The notes: generated by a model from the sequence alone, not told the origin. 47,189 nt of DNA from an uncultured marine group III euryarchaeote (GCA_902531985.1 CACAGG010000005.1:1-47189); one strand, 5' to 3'. Shown: positions 33,593 through 43,557, counted from the first letter of the stretch. Translations and numbers: made by a program.

Positions 33593-33617
33593 ATGTTTCG
33601 ATGTAAGATTGATTATT

Positions 33618-34625
33618 ATGAGTAAAGTCTCAAAATTAGAGTACATTTGGTTAGACGGCTTTGAGCCAACACAGAGTTTGAGGAGCAAGACATTAATTCG
33701 AAGAAAGTTTTCAGGAAAATTAAAGGATTGTCCAGATTGGTCATTTGACGGTAGTTCAACTCGTCAGGCTGAAGGAAACGATTCAGACTGTATTTTGAAA
33801 CCAGTAGCAATATTTCCAGATCCGGATAGAAAAAATGCATATTTAGTTATGAACGAAGTTTATAACGCAGACGGCACGCCTCATGCTACAAATGCCAGAG
33901 CTACCATTGATGATGATGATAATGATTTTTGGTTTGGTTTTGAGCAAGAATATTTCCTTTGGGATCCTTCTACAAATCTCCCTCTAGGATTTCCTAGAGA
34001 TCAAACACCACAGGGTCAATTTTACTGTTCAGTTGGTGCAAAGAACACTTTCGGGCGTGAAATAATTGAAGAGCATCTGGACATGTGCTTGGATGCAGGG
34101 TTAAATGTTGAAGGAATAAATGCAGAAGTTGCTGCAGGTCAGTGGGAATATCAAATATTTTCTAAAGGAGCTAAAAATGCAGGTGATGAGATTTGGGTTT
34201 CTCGTTATTTGGCTGAGAGAAATGCAGAAAAATATGGGCTGGCTATAGAATGGCATCCGAAACCGTTGGGAGCAACCGATTGGAATGGTTCCGGTATGCA
34301 TGCTAATTTCTCAGATAGTACTTTAAGAAAATGCGGTGATGAAAAAGTTTTCAATAAAGTGTGTGAAGCTTTTGGGAAGAACATTAAGAAACATATGGAT
34401 GTATATGGTGCACACAATGAGCAAAGATTAACAGGTTTACATGAAACACAATCTATTCATGAGTTTTCATATGGTGTATCAGATAGAGGAGCCTCCATTC
34501 GAATTCCTGTGGGGACAGTTGAAGATGGCTGGAAAGGTCGTTTAGAAGACCGTAGACCTTCTTCTAATGGTGATCCATACAAAATTGCGTCAGTAATCAT
34601 AACCACTACAAAATCAGCCTATTAG
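33618..34625 (+). CDS. Glutamine synthetase type II (eukaryotic/bacterial GSII-like)
   Basis: LEYIWLDG; CPDWSFDGSSTRQA; FGFEQEYFL; EGINAEVAAGQWEYQI; TDWNGSGMHANFS; DRGASIRIP; LEDRRPSSNGDPY. ATG at 33618 preferred over the tracked start at 33609. Confidence 0.93.
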   Translation: MSKVSKLEYIWLDGFEPTQSLRSKTLIRRKFSGKLKDCPDWSFDGSSTRQAEGNDSDCILKPVAIFPDPDRKNAYLVMNEVYNADGTPHATNARATIDDDDNDFWFGFEQEYFLWDPSTNLPLGFPRDQTPQGQFYCSVGAKNTFGREIIEEHLDMCLDAGLNVEGINAEVAAGQWEYQIFSKGAKNAGDEIWVSRYLAERNAEKYGLAIEWHPKPLGATDWNGSGMHANFSDSTLRKCGDEKVFNKVCEAFGKNIKKHMDVYGAHNEQRLTGLHETQSIHEFSYGVSDRGASIRIPVGTVEDGWKGRLEDRRPSSNGDPYKIASVIITTTKSAY

Positions 34626-34654
34626 AATTTCAATATTAAAATTAAAGAGATAAG

Positions 34655-34730
34655 TGGTGGCCCCGCCCGGATTTGAACCGGGGTCTATGGCTCCCAAAGC
34701 AACAAGGATACCAAGCTACCCCACAGGGCC
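34655..34730 (-). tRNA. tRNA-Pro(UGG), CCA encoded
   Basis: Reverse complement GGCCCTGTGGGGTAGCTTGGTATCCTTGTTGCTTTGGGAGCCATAGACCCCGGTTCAAATCCGGGCGGGGCCACCA: acceptor GGCCCTG/CGGGGCC, T-arm CCCGG-TTCAAAT-CCGGG, anticodon loop TTTGGGA, discriminator A then CCA. Confidence 0.9.
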
Positions 34731-34738
34731 TAATTATT

Positions 34739-35251
34739 TCACGGGAGGGGTTGATTTAAGACCTGTTTGGTTAATTCAAAGTGAGGTCTTATCTTAGTGT
34801 CACCAATACCCTCAACGTAGTAGGGCTTATCATCAACTTGAGTAAAACCTGTTTTTTCTAGTACTTGAAATGGAGCTTTGTTATCTTCATGAGTAGCAGC
34901 CCAAATTCTATTCAAGTTCAGTTCATTAAATGCAAATTGTTTTATCCTTTCTATTGCCTCTGAAGCAAATCCCATCTTCCAGTAATTAGTTCCTATCCAG
35001 CATCCAATTTCACCATTCTTGCTTATTTTAAAAGATCCAATAAGAATACTTTTCTCTTTTAGCGTAATGGCAAATTGATGCTTTTTTTTAGATCCTTTTT
35101 TGAGCCACCATTCAGCATGTTTTTCCAAGTATGGATAAGGTAAATTATCAATCCATTTACTTATTTTCTCATCATTTAATAAATTAATTAGGGCTTCTTT
35201 ATCTTTTATTTCGAATGCACGTAATTTTAGTCTTTTAGATTCAAGAATCAT
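34739..35251 (-). CDS. GNAT family acetyltransferase (RimJ/RimL-like)
   Basis: ESKRLKLRAFEIKDKEALINLLND...GEIGCWIGTNYWKMGFASEAIERIKQFAFNELNLNRIWAATHEDNKAPFQVLEKTGF. Confidence 0.9.
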   Translation of the reverse strand: MILESKRLKLRAFEIKDKEALINLLNDEKISKWIDNLPYPYLEKHAEWWLKKGSKKKHQFAITLKEKSILIGSFKISKNGEIGCWIGTNYWKMGFASEAIERIKQFAFNELNLNRIWAATHEDNKAPFQVLEKTGFTQVDDKPYYVEGIGDTKIRPHFELTKQVLNQPLP

Positions 35252-37274
35252 TACTCATCATCAACCATTTCAGCATCTTGTACTTCAGGTTTTGATAAAT
35301 CGATTACAGGTTCTTCTTTCTTTTCAGGTCTTCTATAAAGAGCATCAGTGTCTACTACTTCTACGTCAGCAACAACGGCTTCAGCGACAGGTTCTTCAGT
35401 TTCTACAGGTTCAGCAATAACGGCTTCAGCGACAAGTTCTTCAGTTTCCACAGGTTCAGCAACAACGGCTTCAGCGACAAGTTCTTCAGTTTCCACAGGT
35501 TCAGCAACAACGGCTTCAGCGACAGGTTCTTCTGTTTCTACAGGTTCAGCAACAACGGCTTCAGCGACAGATTCTTCTGTTTCTACAGGCTTGTTTTCCT
35601 TTTCTCCATCAATAAGATTTACAAATGTAGATAGTAAATTTCGGTTACTTCCATCCTCAAATTCTAGCTCCAGCTTGTAATTGTCTCCTTTGGGTTGGCT
35701 ATCCTTAATCAATCCGGTACCAAATATTTTATGATTAACTTTTGTTCCAGGAGCATAATCTCCATAATCAGCTTCTACAGCTTCGGCTACCACTGAAGCA
35801 ATTATCTCTTCTTTTTCTTCAGGCTCAGTGTTTTTAGCGTTTTCACTCTCAAGGGAAGCCTCTTCTTCTATATTTTTACTTTTAGGTTTTCTGAAATCCT
35901 CTTCACTTGCGATAGGGGCTTTCTCACCTCCTTTTTTAGTAAGGAATGTACCAAGAATTCTTCGTTTTCCCTCATCAAAATTCACTTCAACAGACCAGTG
36001 GTTTCCTGCCTTTGTGCTATGTATAACTTCACCTTTACCATATACTCCATGGGCCACTAATTCACCCACATTAAATGGGGATTCTAAATCAACACTAGAA
36101 CTAGTTTTGGCTTTATTTTCAGTAACGGCTTCAACAGTTTCTTTTACTTCTTCCTCGGCTTGTTCATCTTTGATGACTGCCTTTTCAAGTTCTTCAACAG
36201 TTGTTTGTTTTTCTTCGACTGCCTTTTCAAGATCTTCTGCAGTAGTTCCCTCATCTTCGGATGTAGTTTCTACAGCCTCAACAGTTTTCTCTTCAGCTGT
36301 AATAGCTTCAGCTACTATGTTTTCAGATTTTTCTTGAACCTCAACGGCTTCCTTTAATTCAGTTACAGCTTCTTGAATTTGTTCCTCTTCAGCTTCCTTT
36401 TCAACTAACTTGCTAACTTGTTCCGTAGCTTCAATAACAGCTTCTGCAGCAATACTTTCAGCTTTAGCAGCCTCTACTACTGCGTCTGCAGCTTTAGATT
36501 CATCTTTCACAGCTTCAGCGTATGCTTCTACTGCATCGGCCTCAGCAGCCACAGCTTCAACAATATTCTCAGAAGCTATTTCATCAGCAGTTGAAGCTTC
36601 TTCTAAATTTTCCTTTGCAATATTTTCTGCAGCAATTGCATCAGCAACAACAGCTTCAGCGACAGCTTCTTCAGTTTCCACAGGCTCAGCAACAACAGCT
36701 TCAGCTTCGACAGGTTCTTCTGTTTCCATAGGTTCAGCAACAACGCTTCAGCGACAGGTTCTTCAGTTTCCACAGGTTCAGCAACAACAGCTTCAGCTTC
36801 CACAGGTTCTTCTGTTTCCATAGGTTCAGCTTCCACAGGTTCTTCTGTTTCCATAGGTTCAGCAATAACAGCTTCAGCTACATCTTCTTCAGTTCCAGTG
36901 ATATTTCCCTCACTATCTTGTACAGCAATAGCAGTCCCATCATCTTCAGAATCAAATGAATCTATTTCCATATCCCATTCACTTTTAGTCTCAACAACAT
37001 CAAGCTCAGCAGCTAAAGGTACAGCACTAGCTGCAACTGGAGAAGGATCTATAACTGCAGGAGCAGCTTCCACAACTTCGAATTCATCTTCAATTTCAAC
37101 AACTGAAGGGAGAGTACTAACTTCTTCTTCAAAATCACATGAAAGACACAATACAGTGGTTTCATATGTATAACTAAAAACAGCGTTACAATTACGGCAA
37201 ATTTTTACTTTCTCGTTTCCTAAGTTGTCTAGGAAATTTCTCACAGAATTATATTTTTCCCGAGGTGGTTCCAT
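35251..37274 (-). CDS. Repeat-rich acidic protein with N-terminal zinc ribbon and two UvrD/PcrA-tail-like (Tudor-like) domains; reading frame split by a -1 frameshift near 36745
   Basis: ORFs 36603..37274 and 35251..36729 join if one base is restored at ~36745 (2024 nt + 1 = 675 codons). N-term CRNCNAVFSYTYETTVLCLSC; domains NVGELVAHGVYGKGEVIHSTKAGNHWSVEVNFDEGKRRILGTFL and APGTKVNHKIFGTGLIKDSQPKGDNYKLELEFEDGSNRNLLSTFV. Confidence 0.72.
35366..35588 (-). repeat. ~5 tandem copies of a 45-bp coding repeat (PVETEEPVAEAVVAE)
   Basis: Unit acaggttcagcaacaacggcttcagcgacaagttcttcagtttcc recurs at 45-nt spacing. Confidence 0.88.
36640..36880 (-). repeat. Second block of the same degenerate coding repeat family
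   Basis: ggttcagcaacaacagcttcagcttcgacaggttcttctgtttcc-type units, some shortened (PMETEEPVEAE). Contains the frameshift site. Confidence 0.82.
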
Positions 37275-37339
37275 TTTCTAATGCATTCTCCGTGTTTTGT
37301 ATACTAACTTTATGGCCATCTTTCACTGTGTATAAAATA

Positions 37340-38446
37340 TTAGGTTAGCTTTTTGATTATTTTAACCAGTTCGGTTTCATTTCTTTCCCAAGTAAATTTG
37401 TCAATCACGAATTTCCTTCCATTTTCTCCCATTTCTTCTAGTTTCCCATCCTCAAAAAGTTGAATTATACAATTTGCTATTTCTTCAATATCTGAAGGGT
37501 CTACACATTTTCCACACTTCCCTAAGTTAAGTATTTTTTCTACGTCTGGGTTATTATGGCAAATTAATGGAGTTTTCATCATCAAATATTCAAAGACCTT
37601 TGTTGGAAAACCTCTTCCATATCGGTCTTCTATTTTTCCAGTATCATTTTGTAACAAACTTAAACCCAAGTTAGCCTTTGAAATTAAAGGAGCTAATTGA
37701 GTGTATTCAACCCATCCTTTCCAGTTCGTACAAAGATTATGTTTTTTATCATATTCCATAGCCCATCTTTCCAATTCAGAGTCTTCAAATCCTCCAACTA
37801 TTGTTAATTTTATATCTTTTTCTTCTCTTACTAATTTCATTGTCTGAAGCATTATCTTAAGTCCTCTTTTTCTTGTAAGACTTCCTACATAGATAATTTC
37901 GTTTTTACTTTTTATATTTTTATTTAGGCTTGAATCAAAATATTTTAAATTTGGATAGTTTGGTAAAACAGTAACTTTGTTGTATTTTGAAAGTTGTCGT
38001 CCTAAATCATTATCTACAGTAATAATATAGTCCAATCGAGGAGCTACAATTTCCAGGACTATGCCTGCAAAAGTTGCAGCTAAATTACCCTGCAACTCTC
38101 GTTTCATAGGTATTAGGTATTCATGGCAATCCCACATGATTGGTTTCCTAGTTAGCTTTTTTAGTAAAAACCCGTAAAGTAGAGGATCAAATTCATGGCA
38201 ATAGTACAAATCATAATTTCCATTTAGCGCTTCCTTAATTAAGCGGAATGAAACCATTCCTGGCGGTCCTTTGGTTGAGAAGCATCTAATTATTATATTA
38301 TTTATGGAAGTTTTTTGCGTAGTATGATGAGGAGTTAATATTTCAACATCGTAACCAGCTTCAGCCATTGTTACAGCACTTTTGTAGACACGCTGATCAA
38401 TCGGATCTAAAAATTCTCTATCACAAATTATTCCAATTTTTGCCAC
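37340..38446 (-). CDS. Glycosyltransferase family 4-like
   Basis: KNEIIYVGSLTRKRGLKIMLQTMKLVREEKDIKLTIVGG...GFPTKVFEYLMMKTPLICHNNP. Confidence 0.88.
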   Translation of the reverse strand: MAKIGIICDREFLDPIDQRVYKSAVTMAEAGYDVEILTPHHTTQKTSINNIIIRCFSTKGPPGMVSFRLIKEALNGNYDLYYCHEFDPLLYGFLLKKLTRKPIMWDCHEYLIPMKRELQGNLAATFAGIVLEIVAPRLDYIITVDNDLGRQLSKYNKVTVLPNYPNLKYFDSSLNKNIKSKNEIIYVGSLTRKRGLKIMLQTMKLVREEKDIKLTIVGGFEDSELERWAMEYDKKHNLCTNWKGWVEYTQLAPLISKANLGLSLLQNDTGKIEDRYGRGFPTKVFEYLMMKTPLICHNNPDVEKILNLGKCGKCVDPSDIEEIANCIIQLFEDGKLEEMGENGRKFVIDKFTWERNETELVKIIKKLT

Positions 38447-38450
38447 ACAC

Positions 38451-39134
38451 TCACTTTGACGTAGACTTTATATTTTTTTCCATAAGTAATTCTTTTGTCT
38501 TTGGGTAGCCATTTATAAATATTGAATGTAATATTGAATAATTTGTTAAATTAGTATTAGGATTAAAGGTTGAATATGTGATTTTAATGTCATGTTCTAA
38601 AAATAATTGTCTATCGTTGTATTGCTCTGCGCCAGTACCTGATAAGTAAGTCTTTGCATCAAAATATTTACAAATATTTAATAATCTTTCGTTTCGGCTT
38701 CCGGTATCGCACTCCATTTCACTTGAAATATAAGTTTTAGTTCTAATTTCCATTTTATTTAACAAATATTTTATTAGATTTATGTTAAAGACGCTCAGAA
38801 GTTCTTCGTTATTTTCAATATAAAAGCTTTTTAATTCAGGATAATAGTATTCAAAAAAAGGCTTGTCTTTTAGATTGTCTTCCAAAAAATTAAGATGTTT
38901 TACTTTCCATTCATTGTTGCTAGGAAGTAGTATTTGATTAATAGGGATGTTTTTTTTTCCAACAGGAACTGTTAGATATTTTTCACTTTGAGTGGTTTGG
39001 AATAACGTTCTTTTAACATAACTTATCTTACTTGATTCGACAGAATCCAGAAAAACAAATGAATCTGAATGCAAAATTTTGTAAAAATATCCTGCCCACG
39101 GCAAGTAATTTGGCTGATGTATTGCAACAATCAT
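38451..39134 (-). CDS. WbqC-like family protein
   Basis: From the internal ATG at 39134: MIVAIHQPNYLPWAGYFYKILHSDSFVFLDSVESSKISYVKRTLFQ...YLSGTGAEQY. The longer tracked start overlaps the divergent gene. Confidence 0.82.
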   Translation of the reverse strand: MIVAIHQPNYLPWAGYFYKILHSDSFVFLDSVESSKISYVKRTLFQTTQSEKYLTVPVGKKNIPINQILLPSNNEWKVKHLNFLEDNLKDKPFFEYYYPELKSFYIENNEELLSVFNINLIKYLLNKMEIRTKTYISSEMECDTGSRNERLLNICKYFDAKTYLSGTGAEQYNDRQLFLEHDIKITYSTFNPNTNLTNYSILHSIFINGYPKTKELLMEKNIKSTSK

Positions 39135-39187
39135 CAAGTATTGGATTGGAGGCAACAGTTCTAAAACCTGTGCATTACTGCTAATTT

Positions 39188-40303
39188 GTGAAAGTTTTGA
39201 TGGTAGCCCCCTCAGTGAGGGTTCCGGACAGTTTAGGTCAAACGCTTCATCAATTAGCATTAGCTAATGGCTTAGCAGAAGCAGGGATGGAAGTCACACT
39301 TCTGTGTAGATATGATGAAGAGGGAGCAAAAGATTACAACTTCCATCATAATTTAAGATTTATATCAGTGATTAATCCGGGCCTACCTTTTGAGAGATTA
39401 CTTTTTACAAAGCATTCCTATCAAAAAGCGATTGAGATTCTTAGATCTGAAAAATTTGACATAGTGCATGATAGAGGCTATATATTTGCAGGTTCAGGAG
39501 TTCAGGCAGCTTCAGAATTAGGAGTTAAATCAATACTCCAAGTTGATGATAATTGGATGCGTTCAGAATTGTCAGCTACAAGACTTGCTAGGTTGTGGCC
39601 TTATCATGAGAAAGCTATACGTTCATGCCGCAATCAAATCGAATTGGCAGACGGTGGATTTACAGTAAGTTCAATTTTGAGAGATCAGATATCTGAATGG
39701 AATGTCAAAGCTAAATCATTCAAAGTAATACAGAATGGCTATGAGGATGATTTATTCAATCTCAATGTTGAACCCTTAGGGATTAAAAAGAAATTAGGGT
39801 TTTATGGCAAAATGGTAGTTTTTGTTGGCGCCCTTGGGCCTTGGCATGGGGTTGAAGAATTAGTAGATATAGCGAGGTTGAATCCAGATGTAAATGTAGT
39901 AGTAGCCGGCGGCGGCTATGGTAAAAGCATTCTAGGTTCACCTAATTTGCACCATATTGGCCGGCTTAGTAGATCGGAAGTTCCTGGTCTCTTGGTGGAA
40001 GCAGAGATAGGTCTTGCACCTTATCCAAATCTCGATTATGGATTTTCACCTTTAAAAATTTATGAGTATATGGGCTGTAAACTTCCTGTCGTTGCTACAC
40101 GTTTGCCTTCTGTAGAAGAAGCTACACAAGGTCATGCATTACTCGTTCAACCAGGTCAAATGGCGAATGCTATTTCTAAAGTCATAAATAATGAAAAACT
40201 ACTATCTGATTTATCTGAGTCAGCTTTTACATATGCTTCAAAGGAGCGCACTTGGGCTAAAACTATAGAGAAAACTAAAGAGCTTTATGAGGAGATATTA
40301 TGA
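39188..40303 (+). CDS. Glycosyltransferase family 4
   Basis: GTG start; KVLMVAPSVRVPDSLGQTLHQLALANGLAEAGMEVTLLCR...VVFVGALGPWHGVEELVDIA...FSPLKIYEYMGCKLPVVATRLPSVEE. Confidence 0.9.
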   Translation: MKVLMVAPSVRVPDSLGQTLHQLALANGLAEAGMEVTLLCRYDEEGAKDYNFHHNLRFISVINPGLPFERLLFTKHSYQKAIEILRSEKFDIVHDRGYIFAGSGVQAASELGVKSILQVDDNWMRSELSATRLARLWPYHEKAIRSCRNQIELADGGFTVSSILRDQISEWNVKAKSFKVIQNGYEDDLFNLNVEPLGIKKKLGFYGKMVVFVGALGPWHGVEELVDIARLNPDVNVVVAGGGYGKSILGSPNLHHIGRLSRSEVPGLLVEAEIGLAPYPNLDYGFSPLKIYEYMGCKLPVVATRLPSVEEATQGHALLVQPGQMANAISKVINNEKLLSDLSESAFTYASKERTWAKTIEKTKELYEEIL

Positions 40304-41109
40304 GTTTTGCTCCAGGCCACATTAGTTTAACTTTTGCAATTTGGGATGGTGAAGACGAGCTATCTAAAGGATCAACCGGTATCGGTTTAATTATTCCTCA
40401 AGGCGTACATTGCGCTATAGAAAAATCTAAAAATAAGAAAAACAAGATTATTAGAAAAGGAAAAGAAGTTGATGATTTAGTAACTCTCAGAGCAGTTCAA
40501 TTATTGGGTTTTAAAGATAAAGGTCTAGTAATTCATCAAAGGCATGATTTACCGCTAGGTTCGGGTTTTGGTATATCTGGAGCATCAGCATTAGCTGCAT
40601 GTTTAGAACTAGAAAAAGATATTGATGAATGTGTTAAAGCCTCTCATCAAGCTGAAGTAGAATTTAACACAGGATTAGGTGATGTAGTTGCTATTGCAGA
40701 ATCAATTAAAAAGACGAGTTTCCCTTCCATAATCATTAGAGAGACTCCAGGATATCTTGGAAAAGTTACCTGCGTTCCAATAACTGAAAAATTTGTAATT
40801 TGTATATCTGGATTAGGTAGAAACACTTCAGAAATAATTTCTGATAAAAGTTGGATTGAGATTATAAATTCAGCAGCCTTAGGAATTCAGTATACTAATG
40901 TAAGTTTGCGTTCAGCAATTAAAATAGGCCGTTTGTTCACACAGCGAACAGGTCTCATTAATGAAAACATATCTCAAATGATAGACACTCTACCGCTTGG
41001 TTCGGTATCTTCCATTGCACATCTCGGTACTTCAATTGTTGCAACTTCTGATGATATTCCAAATTTAATTGATTCGCTCCAGAAATTTGGAGACGTCAGA
41101 GATTATTAA
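40300..41109 (+). CDS. Pantoate kinase (archaeal CoA biosynthesis, GHMP family)
   Basis: [16 protein letters not shown]...[12 protein letters not shown]...[21 protein letters not shown]...[10 protein letters not shown]. Confidence 0.87.
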   Translation: MSFAPGHISLTFAIWDGEDELSKGSTGIGLIIPQGVHCAIEKSKNKKNKIIRKGKEVDDLVTLRAVQLLGFKDKGLVIHQRHDLPLGSGFGISGASALAACLELEKDIDECVKASHQAEVEFNTGLGDVVAIAESIKKTSFPSIIIRETPGYLGKVTCVPITEKFVICISGLGRNTSEIISDKSWIEIINSAALGIQYTNVSLRSAIKIGRLFTQRTGLINENISQMIDTLPLGSVSSIAHLGTSIVATSDDIPNLIDSLQKFGDVRDY

Positions 41110-43058
41110 GCAGTAGGATTCCCTAATTTATTGGAAACGTTAGAGCCTGGTAAAAATTTGGCTAAATTTTCTAGAAGCCCGTCTTTTCTTGGCCCTGCAA
41201 CTAGTATATTGTCTAAGACTTCTTTTAGTGTTGCTACAGGTACTACTTCTACCATGTCTTTGTATTTAGAATCTAGAAGAACATCTTGCATATTCATTGC
41301 AGGAATTATTACCTTAGTAACTCCCGATTCTGCAGCAGCTTCAATTTTCGCAGTAACTCCTCCAACGGGAAGAACTTGTCCTCTAACGCTTAGAGATCCC
41401 GTAAGAGCTATTGTTTGGTCTACTTCAGCATTTTCCAGAGCCGAAATTACAGCTGTAGCTATTGATACAGAAGCGGAATCACCCTCAACACCTTCATAAG
41501 CACCTACAAATTGAACGTGGATATCATATTTGGATATGTCTGCTCCAGTATATTTTTTGATTAAAGCAGATACATTTTCAACAGCTTCTTTTGCTATTTC
41601 ACCTAATTTACCAGTTGCCACAACCTTACCTCTGTCTCTAGATTGTGCTGGTGTTACTTCAGCAACAATAGGCATCATTATTCCAGCCATTTCGGACATT
41701 CCTGAATTTGCACCCATCACTGCTAAACCATTTACCATACCTATTTCAGATCCCTCTATTGAATAAGTTTTGTAGTCTTTTCTACGCTCTACATAGCGGT
41801 CTGCTATTTGTTGCTCTAAAGGTTTGGCAATTGTTTTTGCCCTAACTACATGCTCTCCTGTAACGGTATCTTCATCTAACTCTCTTGCTATATCCCCAGC
41901 TACCCTGACAAGACCTCCCAATTCCCTTAGTCTAAGACTTAGGTGCATTTGTCTTCCAGCTCTACGCTGAGCTTCATGAATAATTTCACCTATTGCTTCT
42001 CTAGAAAAGTGGCCGATTTTTTCATCTTTAGCTACTTCTTGAGCAATGAATCTAACTAATTTTTCTCTATTTTCTTGAGAATCAGGTATTGTTGAATTCA
42101 TATAGACTTCGTATCCGTATCCTCGAATTCTGCTTCTAAGTGCAGGATGCATTCCTTGAATTGCATCAAGATTACCTGCAGCAACAAGAATGAAATTACA
42201 TGGTACTGGTTCAGTCTTTGTCATTGCACCTGCGGATCGTTCAGATTGTCCTGAAATAGAAAATTCACCTTCTTGGATTGCAGTCAGAAGAGATTGTTGA
42301 GATTCTATCCTTAGTAAATTAATTTCATCAATGTAAAGTACGCCTTTGTGAGCTTTGTGTATTGCTCCGGCCTCAACACGGTCGTGAGCAGGAGTTTCAA
42401 GTCCTCCTGATTGGAAAGGGTCATGTCTTACATCTCCTAAAAGTGCTCCGGCATGAGTTCCAGTAGCATCTACAAATTGAGCATTTTGATCTCTATCGTG
42501 CAGCACCAGACCCTTTGGAATATTTGCATTTTCGTTCCTTTGATTTGTATATCTTAAAGCCATAAAAACAAAGGCTGCAGCGATTAGGGAATAGAATATC
42601 ATCATTGGATTAAAACCAGTACTTATGAAGAAAAGAATTCCAATTCCCACAATTGCAAATACGAGTAGCATCTGAGATTTAGCTCTTTTTTCTTTTTCAA
42701 TCATAGCTTGAGCTTTCTGGACCTGAACAATTTCTTTACCTTTTCCTGCAGGAACAACCCTAATTCTAGGTTCATTATTATCTTCATGATTATTGTATAC
42801 TAAAACATCTTGCAATTCTTCTTTAGGTAATAATTCAGAAATAGACCTAGCAAGCATTGATTTTCCAGTTCCAGGATCTCCAATGAGCATTACGTGCCTT
42901 CTTTGTTCAGCAGCTTTCCTTACTATTTCAACGCCTTGTTCTTGACCAATGACTTGGTCAATAAGCATTTTAGGAACAGCAATGTCTTCTGTTGATTCTA
43001 TATCTAAACTCTTTACCCATTTCCTAGGGTCTTCTAATTTTTCACCTTTTTTAGACAT
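41106..43058 (-). CDS. lonB: Archaeal Lon protease (LonB), membrane-anchored
   Basis: Walker [16 protein letters not shown]; Walker [13 protein letters not shown] pair [17 protein letters not shown]...[16 protein letters not shown]; catalytic [18 protein letters not shown] and [14 protein letters not shown]. Confidence 0.96.
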   Translation of the reverse strand: MSKKGEKLEDPRKWVKSLDIESTEDIAVPKMLIDQVIGQEQGVEIVRKAAEQRRHVMLIGDPGTGKSMLARSISELLPKEELQDVLVYNNHEDNNEPRIRVVPAGKGKEIVQVQKAQAMIEKEKRAKSQMLLVFAIVGIGILFFISTGFNPMMIFYSLIAAAFVFMALRYTNQRNENANIPKGLVLHDRDQNAQFVDATGTHAGALLGDVRHDPFQSGGLETPAHDRVEAGAIHKAHKGVLYIDEINLLRIESQQSLLTAIQEGEFSISGQSERSAGAMTKTEPVPCNFILVAAGNLDAIQGMHPALRSRIRGYGYEVYMNSTIPDSQENREKLVRFIAQEVAKDEKIGHFSREAIGEIIHEAQRRAGRQMHLSLRLRELGGLVRVAGDIARELDEDTVTGEHVVRAKTIAKPLEQQIADRYVERRKDYKTYSIEGSEIGMVNGLAVMGANSGMSEMAGIMMPIVAEVTPAQSRDRGKVVATGKLGEIAKEAVENVSALIKKYTGADISKYDIHVQFVGAYEGVEGDSASVSIATAVISALENAEVDQTIALTGSLSVRGQVLPVGGVTAKIEAAAESGVTKVIIPAMNMQDVLLDSKYKDMVEVVPVATLKEVLDNILVAGPRKDGLLENLAKFLPGSNVSNKLGNPTA

Positions 43059-43104
43059 CGTACAAGCAGGCCCTGTTGACTCCAGATATATAAGTTTCTA
43101 AAGC

Positions 43105-43557
43105 CTAAACTTCAATATCAGTTATGTTTCCATCTTCATCATTTGTAGTTTCTAAAGATTCATCTAAGATGAACTTGGTTCCATAGTGTAGAATTCCACT
43201 TTCACTATCTTCTCCTAATTTTCTGAAAACAGATTTGACCTTCATTCCAGGCTTAACAATCTCAGGTTCACAATCAACAATCTGAGTAGTTATTTTTGGC
43301 CCCTCATCAAGTTCTATTATAGCAATGCAATAAGGTCCAAACATTTCATAACCCGTTTGAGCTTGATGAACTACTGTTGAACTTACTACTTCTCCAGTAC
43401 CTTTGAATTGGTAATCTTCCATGCTGCCTATTGATTCTCTTCCAGCTTCAGGATTAAAACTTCTTCTTGGATAATGGTATGTCTTAGTTATCTTACAATA
43501 AGAACCAATCAAATTATATCTTGTGTCTAATTCTCTCCAAAAACGAGGTACTGACAT
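43105..43557 (-). CDS. DUF35 OB-fold protein of the thiolase/HMG-CoA synthase complex
   Basis: VPRFWRELDTRYNLIGSYCKITKTYHYPRR...GEVVSSTVVHQAQTGYEMFGPYCIAIIELDEGPKI; cluster position. Confidence 0.9.
   Translation of the reverse strand: MSVPRFWRELDTRYNLIGSYCKITKTYHYPRRSFNPEAGRESIGSMEDYQFKGTGEVVSSTVVHQAQTGYEMFGPYCIAIIELDEGPKITTQIVDCEPEIVKPGMKVKSVFRKLGEDSESGILHYGTKFILDESLETTNDEDGNITDIEV

Noticed and set aside
35366-35588. Regular 45-bp tandem repeats resembling a CRISPR array at first glance
   Set aside because: No unique spacers. Repeats are contiguous, in frame, and encode PVETEEPVAEAVVAE.
36603-36744. Leu/Lys-rich tail LLLNLWKQKNLSKLKLLLLSLWKLKK of the 223-aa ORF as a membrane segment
   Set aside because: It is the out-of-frame reading of the repeat after the 1-nt deletion, not a genuine TM domain.
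35348-36823. Long plus-strand Ser/Ala/Thr-rich ORFs (35348..35680, 35828..36337, 36410..36823)
   Set aside because: Antisense shadow of the Glu/Ala/Val repeat gene on the minus strand. The low-complexity composition follows from the repeat codons.
39135-39260. N-terminal extension of the WbqC-like ORF
   Set aside because: Overlaps the divergent glycosyltransferase start. The conserved family N-terminus MIVAIHQPNYLPW begins at 39134.
41131-41766. Plus-strand ORFs opposite lonB (41131..41499, 41530..41766)
   Set aside because: Antisense to a strongly conserved CDS; no independent support.
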